A stretch of 64,000 nucleotides of DNA from Eudorina sp. 2006-703-Eu-15 (lineage: Eukaryota > Chlorophyta > Chlorophyceae > Chlamydomonadales > Volvocaceae), in assembly GCA_003117195.1 (NCBI GenBank), contig BDSI01000031.1:37501-101500 (forward strand). Direction: 5' to 3'. The position numbers and the translations under genes were made by a program. The notes below the pieces were generated by a model, which saw only the letters and a program-made list of their open reading frames with translations, had not been told where the DNA came from and made no database searches. How positions within the stretch are numbered: the first letter of the stretch is position 1; every line of letters starts with the position of its first letter. Shown piece by piece: positions 40,109 to 50,221 of the stretch.

Positions 40109-40418
40109 CCTAGCGCGAGGATACAGGCTCGTTACAGGCGTATGACAGGACAGGGTAAGAATTTAGATGGATGCACCGCTCACCTGGCCGCGGACAAGAC
40201 GGACAACGGGTGACTGGAAGTTCTCCTCAAAATTGTGCTGTGCGACTCAATGTTCGGTGTTCAAAGTTGACATCTCCACCAGCCACAGTGCGACCGCTGC
40301 TGACAACTTCCAGTCACCCGTTGTCCGTCTTGTCCACGGCCAGGTGAGTGGTGCATCCATCTAAATTCTTACCCTGTCCTGTCATACGCCTGTAACGAGC
40401 CTGTATCCTCACGCTAGG

Positions 40419-40747
40419 ATGTTCTTCTTCAAGAACAAGAGCGGTGTCACCACGAATGAGCCGATGCGATCGCATCCGGTGAAAGATTTTGTGGAGAGCT
40501 TATTGAGAAGGCGTTGGCGATCGGCGCGGCGGCAGCGCTGCCGGTAAAAATGCTGTTTGACGTTGACGGGCTGAAGAAGGTGGGCACGCTCGGCACGCAG
40601 GTGGGCACACTCACCACGCAGGTGGGCACACTCACCACGCAGTTGGGCACCATTTTGGCAGCAATGGGTCGCATTGAGGCTGCGACCAAGCGAGGCTGCG
40701 ACCAAGCGTGGCCCCGAGTAAAGGGGGAGCCACAAGTGAAGGGGTAG
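40419..40747 (+). pseudogene. Small heptad-repeat protein, right-arm copy (frame broken)
   Basis: It starts MFFFKNKSGVTTNEPM at 40419. About ten bases near 40495 are deleted relative to the left arm, shifting the frame. The rest (AIGAAAALPVKMLFDVDG, then LKKVGTLGTQ and two further VGTLTTQ units) is intact in another frame to the stop at 40745-40747. The exact 21-bp, 7-residue tandem units suggest a coiled coil or trimeric fibre-like stalk. Family unknown. Confidence 0.45.
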
Positions 40748-41003
40748 CGGCCTGTTGTGGGAACGGTCGGAGCACCTGGGTGAGATGCGCAGTGTTTGGC
40801 TGTTGTGAGGCATTAAAACTGAAGAGAGGGATTGGAAGTACACGGTAGGGGTTGCCCCCCACTACCCACCCCACCACCGAATGCTGGCGTACAGGGACGG
40901 GCAACCGACGGCTTCGGGGACGGGCCAGGGACGAGCCCAGGGAACACATGTATGAACAGACGAAACGGGCTTGAATGGCACTGTTTACATACGGAATGAC
41001 TTT

Positions 41004-41904
41004 GCATATGTAACATGCACCCTATGGCGAGTCCCCATACATTGTTGCGATAAAATTCCGCGGGCCGGGTACATCCGGCATTCTCCACACGCAATCCCTG
41101 AGAATTTTGAGCACCTCGGTACAGTGTGGCCTGGGGCTGCATGTTGTACGATAGAGTTTAGTTGCGGACGGTATGTGAGGTATGCTGCGAAGCAAGGTGT
41201 GCGAGTCTGTGTACTCACGACGTTGGCCGTGTGTTGCAAACGATTGCGCCCGCGAAACGCGGTGTCCAAAACGTTGGGTGCGCAAAGAATACGCCTCTTG
41301 CCAGCAGGCCACATGTAATCACACCCAGAACAGGGGACATTTTGGCACGTGTCATGACTTCTTTATAAATTGCAAACCGGCTTATCATGGTCTGAATTGG
41401 AACGTGAGCTTGATAATGTGACTTTTGGGCGACTTCGTACAGCGTGGACTTTTGCCGGTTTCTTCACTAACGTTGTGCGCATTGGGATTAATGTTTGAGC
41501 ATAAGGAAAATCTGACGGTATGACAACAAAAGCTTTGTGCACGCATGGGAAGGGTCTTGAGTAGGAGGAGTCTTGGAAGTAGGCGCGGACGTTTGCGCCT
41601 TTTCAGGGGTAAGTCAATTTGTATTAATCTTTATGGAGTTTCATATATAGTTTTGGGAGTCACCATAAGGTCCTTGACCATCACAAGACGCGTTGGCGTG
41701 GGGACACGCCTTTCACTAGGAATATGTTTTTGGGACGAAGTGCGCGAATTGGTAGTATGGTGGTATGCGAAGCTCAAGGGCAGCGTGAACGCTGCTGATG
41801 TTTTGCCTAGGTGAGGCAGGCCTTCCTTTCATCCGCTTGGGATAGCCACAAACCAGGGCAGCATTTCTCCCTTTGCAGACGTCTGGCGCCGTTGACAGAC
41901 CCGC
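41004..41904. other. No confident gene; upstream region of the WD40 gene
   Basis: This includes the partner (41105-41156) of the inverted similarity at 36.7 kb. AT-rich patches lie around 41340-41640. A frame starting at 41545 (MGRVLSRRSLGS) ends at a splice-like CCTAGGTGAGG near 41812 and could be an untranslated or alternative first exon of the WD40 gene, but I cannot support it further. Confidence 0.35.
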
Positions 41905-44900
41905 ATGGACGAGCTGCACAGTCCATGGAGCCCTCCGCGACGGTCTCGAACCGCTCGCGGCATCAGGCCTACGACGCCCACAGCCTGCCAACCATTTGAA
42001 CATCTCGATGACGTCTTCCTTCGGGCAAGCGTCGGCGGAGGCGGCCCCGCATCGCCGTACGCGGCACGCTCGCGTCCGCCATCCAGCGCGTCCGCGGGTG
42101 GCCGCGACTCGGCTCGGAGCCCCAGCGCCCGCGGCAGCAGGCGACCCGACAATCGGAACCCCTTTGGACTCTCCGCTCCCACACTAGCCTTGATGCGGAG
42201 CCTGCGGCTGAGCGCACTCAAGATGCCAACACTGTCCTCCACGCCGCTGTCGGGGTCGCCACACCACCGCGGTCACCGGTCCACCACCTCCAACGTACTA
42301 CATCACAGCACCCATGCGAATGGCCTGTCGTCCTTATCGGGACCAGTGCCCCGCAGGTCGCCACACAGCCTCATCATCCTCCCCTCCGCCCCCAGCTTGA
42401 CATCGCCTCCGGCCAGCCCCGCCAAGTCGCCCTCAGGGTACGTACGTCGACGGAATCAGTACGTGCGTCTATGCAAGGAAGGTTGCGCGTTTGTCACTTG
42501 AATTCATAGGTAGCTGGTGAGGAGGCAGGCAGTGATAGCAAAGGTGCAAGAACCCAATACCTTCCGGGGAATGGTGGATGGGACCGGGAGTGCACGTCCG
42601 GGTGAATGTGGAGGGGGAGTACTCCCAAATGGAGCTAGGGGCGGGGACCTGTCCTCTGCTTCGCAATCTCGGCATTGAGGATGGCGGAGCGGATGGCACC
42701 CAACGCTCCAGATGGGACCCACATCGGAGCGTGGGTCCGCCTATCGTGGTATCGCGTATATGGCGCGGCTGACTGAAGCCGCGTTCTGGCGGGCAAGGAT
42801 GCGGGGGTCACGATTTGGGTTCGTGGGGAGAGGAACAACGCCGCGGGCATGGTATTAGCTCGTTCATGTTGCACCCCCCTCCCCCATGTTGTAGCGATGG
42901 CGGTTAGCCGCGCCCCACGCCATTCCTCCCTCTCAATATCCCCTCGTCGTATCCACACTACCCACCCTCACCAGGATGCCCGGGCTCGAGCGCGGCCTCT
43001 CCGCCAACGGCCGGTCCGGCTCTCCGCGCACACTGGCGGGCTCTAGTTCCGAGCCCGACGTGTACGCAACCCAGATGCTCGCCCTCACGGAGCACCTGCA
43101 GCGGGTCCAGAGGGAGCGGGAGGAGCGACGGGGTGTTAGTCCGGGCAGGGGCGGGGCCACGGGGTCGGGGAGCAGCACGGCGCAGGTGCGCTTCTCACAG
43201 ACCGCCGACGGCGGGTTCCGACTGGCGGGCGTGGGCCCGGGGGATCACGTAATGCACGGCCAGGTCTCGGTGGCGGCCATGCAGCAGCGCCTGCAGCACA
43301 AGTTCGGGGAGGAGGCGGCGGCGTTCATGCTGCACGACCTGAAGCAGGTGCGGCAGGGTGCCCCAAGAAACCCAAGGGCTGGACAGGGGCGCTTGAGGAG
43401 GAAAGCATTGGAGAGAAAATGCAATGACACGTCCAACAGATTGCGGCAATAATATCCAAGTGGCTCGAATCTGGCCATGGAGGGAGACTGGGATGCCTTA
43501 TCCGTCTCTGGATATCCGAGGCAACGGCGCAACAGCAACACCGTAGTGGCAGGGTGGAAGAAAAGGGGAGAGTAAAGGGAGGCCGCCGTTTGGTAATGAG
43601 TAGAACATCCTTGTCGGGGTCGGTTTTGGGTGTGTGCGGGGTCGGGCGCCAGACGGGGTAAGGTTGGGAGGTATGTGTGTCCTCGTTGGATCTGCGCCGG
43701 CTTTCCCTCCGCACACAACCCTCCGTGCCCGCCGCGCTCTGCTGCTGTTGCTGCTGCTGCTGCCCGGGCTGCTGCTGCTGCCACCGTCATCTGCGGTTCC
43801 GTGTGCAGGTTCCGGAGCACCTCCACGTGCTCTTCTACATGGTCATCCTGCAGCTGCGCGAGCTGCCCAGCCCGCTGCCCGCCTCCCTGGGCGAGGCCTA
43901 CTTCGCTGTCTTCGTGCAGCACTTTGACCGCACCGTCTCCGCGGCGGAGCGGCGCCACGTGACCTTCCGGACCCAGGTGGCGCAGCTGCAGGTGCAGACG
44001 CAGGTGCAGCTGGAGGCGATGCAGCAAAAGGTGACGGACCTGTCGCCTCGCGGCGCGCGGCCCACAGCGCAGGCCCAGCTGCAGCAGCTGCAGAAGCACG
44101 TGCAGCAGCAGGCGGTGGAGCACCAGGCGCAGCTGAAGATGTACGCGGCGCAGGCGATTGCGGCGCAGGAGCTGCACGCGCAGGTGGGGGTTTTAAGGGA
44201 TCGAAACCTGACCCAGACACCCAGGTGGTGTTGCGGACCCTGGGTGTGGAAGTCAGGACTCGGGCACGGGCACGGGCAGGGCAGGGAGGGGCCAGGCCGG
44301 GAGCCCTTCATCGTCACCAGGTGTCGGTTGGTTTGGTTCAGTCCGAGGCTTGCCTGTCAACCTGTCGCTGTGCGTCTCTCAACCACCGTCTTCGCCCCGC
44401 CCTCCCAGTGCAGTCTATGCCCTGTTGCCAACCCACCAATATCCAATGTGCCTGAATCTCAAGCCCTGAACCGTCGTCCTCCCTCGTCAGGTGATGCGGC
44501 TGCTGTGTGTGGCGGTTGCCGCCCAGGAGCGGCTCAGCTGCGCGCAGCTGGCAGCCATGGGGTTCGACGGCGTGCTACAGCACCTGCCCGCATGGGAGGT
44601 CTTGTTCCAGGTGCGGGAGGGGGTGCTGGTGATGGCGGACCCCTCCCTGGAGGCCTGGCTGATGGACAAGCGCGCGGCAAAGCAGTTCGCGGCCGACCCG
44701 CGGGTCGGTCACGCCGTGCTGGGCCACCACTACCGCCAGGTGGCGGAGCGTGACGTGCGGGCGCTGGATCTGTACGGCCTGCGGTACGCTGTACTGCACC
44801 TGCTGTTGAGCGATGAGGAGGTGACGGGCGGCGAGCGGCTGCTTATGGACGCAGAGTACATGGAGCAGGTGTTTAAGTGCAAGGAGGAGGGGACGCTGTA

Positions 44901-47900
44901 CTTGACGCTGCTGCGGCTGACGCACAAGACGGAGGTGGTTTCGGAGGTGTTGCGCTGGCTGCGGCACAACATGGGCGCGCTGCGCGCCTTCCCGCGCGCC
45001 GTGATGGCGCTGTGGCAGGCGGCGCCCTCGCGCACGTTGCTGGCGCGGCTGGTCGCGGCGGCGGAGGGCCGGACGTCGCCGACGGGGAAGATCTTTGGCG
45101 GGCACGGCAACGGCAGCACGGACGAGCGACGCGGTAGCGCTGCCGGCGGCAGCAGGACCAGCACCAGCGGCGGGGATCCGGGGACCGCGGCCGGTGGGGA
45201 TGACGCGGGGCCGTTCAGCGGCGGCGGCGCCGGCAGTGCCGCCGGCGCCATCGCCATGCTGTCGCCGCGCGGGCCGCGCGTGCGGCCCTCCCGGCCCCAG
45301 TGCAAACTGCTCAATCCGCCGCCATTCTGGCCTGCCGCGATAACGCACCTACCGGGGCACAGCGGCGGAGTGACGGAACTTGTGTTTGACCGCCGCAATC
45401 GGTTGCTGGCTGCAGCCACTGGCGCCGGAATGGTGCTGGTGTGGGACCACGCTACAGCCCGCTGCGTGGGCACACTCACCGGCTACAGCCCTTCCGTACC
45501 CTGCATCGACGTTCATCCGCTGGGCAAGTTGCTGGCCGTGGGCTCGTCCACCGACTGTGCCGTACGTGTACGGGCGCTGGACTCGGGGACCGGGCCCCTG
45601 CTCGTGTTTTCGGAGCCGCAGCCCGACCCCGTCGTCAAGACCCTGCTTGGCCCGCGCAACTCCGCGGTAAGGCACCTGTCGTACAGCCCTGACGGGCATC
45701 TGCTGGCGGTGGTGTACGGCGACGGCACGGTCACGGTGTGGGACCCTGTCAAGGGCGTGCGGAGCTCCACGATGCCCGTGTTGAACCGTGCCGCAGCGGC
45801 GCGGTATGCCAGCTTCTCGCCCAACGGGCAGGTGAGCATGGTCTGAGGGCACTGGACTCGCATGGCTCCGTCCATTGTGCTGCAGCGGTAGTTACGATGT
45901 TCGCGGGAAGGACACGGGGAAGCCAATCCAGTCGGATTGTGGAATTTGGATGGGGCGGGAGGTCGGTGGGTTACCTGCCGTACACTTGGACGAGAGCGCC
46001 CCACCCTCGACCTGGGGCGAAATTTTCGGCCAACCCAAACCCTCAGCAGTGTACCGCAACGCCCACAGCGGCGGGTCCCTGCCTGCAGCCTCCACACCAC
46101 GTTATCCCGAGCCCCGTGAAACCTCCCTGCCTACGCAAACCCCGGACGCCTCGCAGCTGCTGGCCCTCGCCTGCGCCAATGGGACCATCCGGGTGTGGCA
46201 CCTGGAGCGGCTGAACCCGCTGCACATCAGCGTGCTACGCGCGTACGACAACAACGTGCCCATCCGCGCCGTACATTACAGCCCGTCGGGGCTGCTGCTG
46301 GCCTCCTTGGCTGAGGGCGCGGCGGAGGTGGCGCTCTGGGACGTGGGCACGGGCAACCGGCTGCAGCTGCTGCAGGGCCAGGCGGGGTCGGCGCCGGTGC
46401 GCTCCATCGCTTTCAGCCCCGGGGGCTTGCTGCTGGCGACCGCAGGTACGGCCAGGGCGGGGTATGTGGGTTGGGGTCCGCGTGTGGGTATGTGAATGTG
46501 GGTGTGTTCTTAGGCAGGCAGAACAGGAGTGCGTGACATGCACGGGGCAGAGCGGTGCCTAAAAGGTGCCCGTATGCGTATATAATGTACCCAATGCACG
46601 ACCCATATAGTAAAGGAAAGGCTGATGTGTCGGATGCGGGTGTGTGGGACTGTGGGTGTGGATGCGGGAGTAGATGTCGGAAATGCGGCTTCCGCGGCTT
46701 TGATTTGCATGTCGTCGCCGCGCCCGTCTCGCTTCACGGTACGGCCCGACCTCACGTGGGTACGCATCCCTGATGCCGCATCGATGTCGTACCGGCGCCG
46801 CTACGCCCGCCTCTGCCATGGCACCTCTTCCGCAGGTGACGACGGGGACGTGTGCATTTGGAACGCCAGCACCCGCGGGCAGTGGTTCCAGGCCGCCTGC
46901 CTGCGCGGCCACGCCTACGCCGTGAACGCGCTGGCGTTCTCTCCTTGCGGCCTGGTGCTGGCCACGGGCGGCAACGAGGACGGCGTGCGGCTGTGGGACA
47001 TGGGAGCCATTCTGCACCGCAGCGAGGCGCAACGGGCGGATAACGGCTACGGGCTGGGCTCCGGGACAGCGACAGCCGGGTCGGGACCCTCCGCAGCGGC
47101 CATCACCATCCGGAGGGACGAGGCGGTCTGCAGCGGGCGGCACCCTGCGCCGGGTACGTTAGCCGGCGGGTTTGGGCGCTTGTGTATAATAAGAAGATTG
47201 AGCCGCGGGTGGGTGGGTGGGCGGGGGTAGCGAAAAGAGCGGGCGGACTCGTAGTGTGGATGGGGGGTGGATGCAAAGTCACTTCCCGGGCCCTGGCGCG
47301 TTGGCCGCTGCGCCGATACTTGTTAGCCTGGCGCGCACCTCACGCGTGCCTATGCGACGGTGCGACCGCAGGCCTGACTCAAACAAAGACAGAGCGAAGC
47401 GCGGCGGGGGTCGGGATGCCTTGCACCCGCTTGCTGGTAACAACATTGCTTGCCGGCCATCGTCCTTGGTGAAAAACACATAAAGTACCTCCCGTCCCAC
47501 GGCTTGCGGTCTTTGGCGGAACGCCGGCCAGTCAGTACCCATGACGGTGTTCTTCCTCTAAACACCCGCCTCCTCCTCCCGTGTTCTTCCGCTCCCGCCA
47601 CCTCCCTCACCAGGCATCATCTCTTGCCTGACCCACAACCCCAGCGGCACTCAGCTCGCCGCCGGCCTGGCCGACGGGTCCGTCTGCGTCTGGGACGCCG
47701 TATCCCCGCGGCGCTGGGTGCGGCTGGTGGGCGACCACGGCCGCCCCATCGGCCGCGTGATGTACTCCGCGGACGGCAACCTCCTCGCCTCCGCGTCCGA
47801 CGACGGCTGCGTCTGCATCTGGAACACCGGCAACATGGACGTCACCACCACCCACCTGGTGGTGTGCATCCAGGCGGATGCGGCCCTGGGCCTGTCGGAG

Positions 47901-50221
47901 AGCGACGCCGGCGGCGGCGGAGGCGGAGGCGGTGGCTCGCCTGGCCGTACCACGACGGCATGGCAGGCGCCGAGCAATGCGCCCGGCGGCTCCCGGCGCG
48001 GGCCCGGGGCGGGCGGCTGGGTGACGCTGTCCTGCAGCGTGGCGTTTAGCCCCCGGGGCAACCACCTAGCGTCGGCGCACGACGACGGGACGGTGTTGCT
48101 GTGGGGCCTGCCGTCGGGCACGGTGGCGGCGCGGCTGGAGGGCCACGCGCGCCTGGCGTACGGCCTGCAGTTCAGCCAGGACGGCAGGTTGCTTGCGTCG
48201 TGGTCGGACGACGGCACGCTGTGTTTGTGGAACCCGGACACGGCGTTACGAGCCACCGCGGAGGAGCCCCCGCAGCCGGTGGGTCTGCGTGTGAGGGCGT
48301 GTAGCAGTCGGGGTGGCACACGCAGGGCCGCGGGCAGCGCAGGGGGGACAGCAGGCTGGTAGGCTCAATGGCTGATACACAACCCCAGAAGGGATTTGAA
48401 GGACGCGGAGGGGTACTGTGTGCTGCCGGTCTCGCTCTGTCGCGCCGGAGGTAACAGGTACTCAAACCTTCGTCCGCGCTGACGCCCAACGCCGCCCCCC
48501 GTTCTTTCCCTCTTCCTCTCCGGCGATGACCAGCAGGTGCTGACGCTCCAACACGAGGACCACGTGTACGGCGTCGACTTTGCGCCCAACGGCGCCAGCA
48601 GCGCGCCCGCGCTCGCGTCCATCAGCCGCGACGGCACGCTTCGGACCTGGGACCTGCGCTCGGGCGCCTGCCTGGCGTCCTCCCCGCATGGCCACGGCAC
48701 CGACTCCAAGTGCAGCGTGGAGGGCGTGCGCTACAGCCCCTGTGGGCTGCTGCTGGCGACGTGGTCCCCTAAGGAGGCGCTGGTGCGGCTGTGGCACGCC
48801 GCGAGCTGCACGCTGCTGCGCGAGCTGGTGGGGCTGGAGATGATGGCGTGGGGCGGGCTGGGGCCCGGGCCCTGGGCGGCTGTGCTGCGGACCGACTACG
48901 CGCCCTTCGTGGTGCGGCTGCCCGAGCGCGCGTTGCTGATGGTGAGCCGTGCGTGCTGGGGTGGGGTGCGCGTGGGTCGAGCCGATGAGTGCGTGTTTAG
49001 CTGGAAAAACGACGGATGTGTGTTTTTGCATGAAACCCGCCCGAAACAGCCGGATACATGGTGCCTACTAATTAGTATCTGCGTGTTTGCCGTACTTGGG
49101 ACGATGATGACTCAGACTGGCAGTCTGGTTTCTGGGTTTTGAAAGGGGGAGGGGTCGAGAGGGATGTGTTGCCCCCCCCCGGAAGCTCCAGGGGAGCCCC
49201 GGGGGGGGATCGAGGGACCGCGCCGTGTGTTTTGTGTCCAGGGGTTTCCGGGTCGTGTGTTCGTGGCTTGGGTTTGTTGCCCCAGGTGCCGCCAGATCCC
49301 AACTGTGGTTGTGCCCTCCCCAGGAGGCGGCGGTCATCGAGGAGGGCCGAGTCCCCGACAGCAATGCCGAGTACCTGGCTGCCGCGGCAGACGAGGCGGC
49401 GGAGGGGCTCGCGTCCGCGGCTGTGGGCCTCTCGCCTCTCCCCCAGGTGGGCACAGCCGCGACGCCTTACGCGTGGCGGGGCGGGGCAGGACTGGACGGG
49501 GGCTGTACGGCAGCGCCATAAGGCCCGACCCAGCTGCGATCTTTCCGACACAATGCCCGGGGCCCTCGGGCTCAGGACCCGCTTACTGCTCACCTCGCTG
49601 TTTTCCCGGCCGACTCTGCCGCCTCTTTGCTCTCCTTGCTGTCCCTTTCTATGTACTTTCCGCCTCCCATTTCGTCCATGTGGCCTGTGATCAACGTCGG
49701 GGCGTATCCCCCTCATGCCAATTTACTTCGATGGGCATGAACGCCTTCCATTAAAGCCACAACGACGCCTCGGCTCCCAGAGAGGAGCACGCCCGGCCCT
49801 TATGACGCTACAACACGTCCGGCTAGCGGACCAGGTGGTTTACCATATGTGCGTGCCTCCCCTCGCCGCCCCTCCTCCCGGATGTGACCTGCAGGTGGGG
49901 GCCGCAGCGCAGCGGCGGTACGAGCAGCTGCAGCTGTGCCACCAGGTGAGCTTCACGCCGCGGGACGACCCGCTGACGCCCGTCGTGTCGGCGAGGCAGG
50001 CGGCGCCGCTGCGGCCCTGCGTGCGCATCTTCAGCGGCACCCGCTCAGTTCCCCACGTCACGCTGCGGGGCCGGTCGCTGGTGCTGGCGGATAACGCCTC
50101 CACGGCCTTTTACAGCGTGGCACATGAGCCGCAGCTGCTGCTGCATCACGAGTCGGCGCCGGTGGGCAGCACCTCCATGTCGCCCGGTCCAGGGGGGCTG
50201 CATTTCGGGAGGAACGGGTGA
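41905..50221 (+). CDS. Large WD40 protein with coiled coil and STAND-like helical region
   Basis: Ten exons: 41905-42437, 42975-43347, 43809-44183, 44491-45831, 46157-46445, 46836-47153, 47614-48278, 48537-48941, 49324-49446, 49895-50221. All phases agree, giving 1582 residues. Residues about 1-180 are Ser/Pro/Arg-rich and disordered. About 370-425 is a Gln/Ala coiled coil. The next part (MRLLCVAVAAQERLSCAQLAAMG to HAVLGHHYRQ) resembles the winged-helix and helical region between the NTPase and WD40 parts of STAND proteins, but no P-loop is seen, so it is probably not a working NTPase. From about residue 720 come 13-14 WD repeats, enough for two seven-blade propellers (VLVWDHA, VTVWDPV, IRVWHLE, VALWDVG, VCIWNAS, VRLWDMG, VCVWDAV, VCIWNTG and more). 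Role: probably a protein-interaction scaffold. A broken partial copy lies upstream. The start is the first ATG of the disordered exon and is less certain than the rest. Confidence 0.9.
45055..47648 (+). repeat. Parent segment of the WD40 duplication
   Basis: This part of the intact gene is copied at 33740-36481 in the same orientation, 11.2-11.3 kb upstream. The left joint falls in a GCGGCGGCGG run and the right joint just after CCCAGCGGC, inside exon g. The copy here keeps the splice sites and the WD tryptophans. Confidence 0.93.

Larger units (their letters stand above)
39558..41003. mobile_element. Foldback element: ~0.7-kb inverted repeats around an 82-bp spacer
   Basis: The left arm (39558-40222, 665 bp) and right arm (40305-41003, 699 bp) are reverse complements with a modest number of differences. 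Inner ends are CGGGTGACTGGAAGTT and AACTTCCAGTCACCCG; outer ends are AAAGTTATTCCGTATG and its partner CATACGGAATGACTTT. Both arms carry the same small coding region pointing outward. No target duplication was found. It could be a foldback transposon, or two head-to-head copies of one element. Confidence 0.85.

Noticed and set aside
43245..44177. 310-codon minus-strand frame rich in Leu, Arg and Gln
   Set aside because: Antisense of the Gln-rich coiled-coil exon of the WD40 gene.
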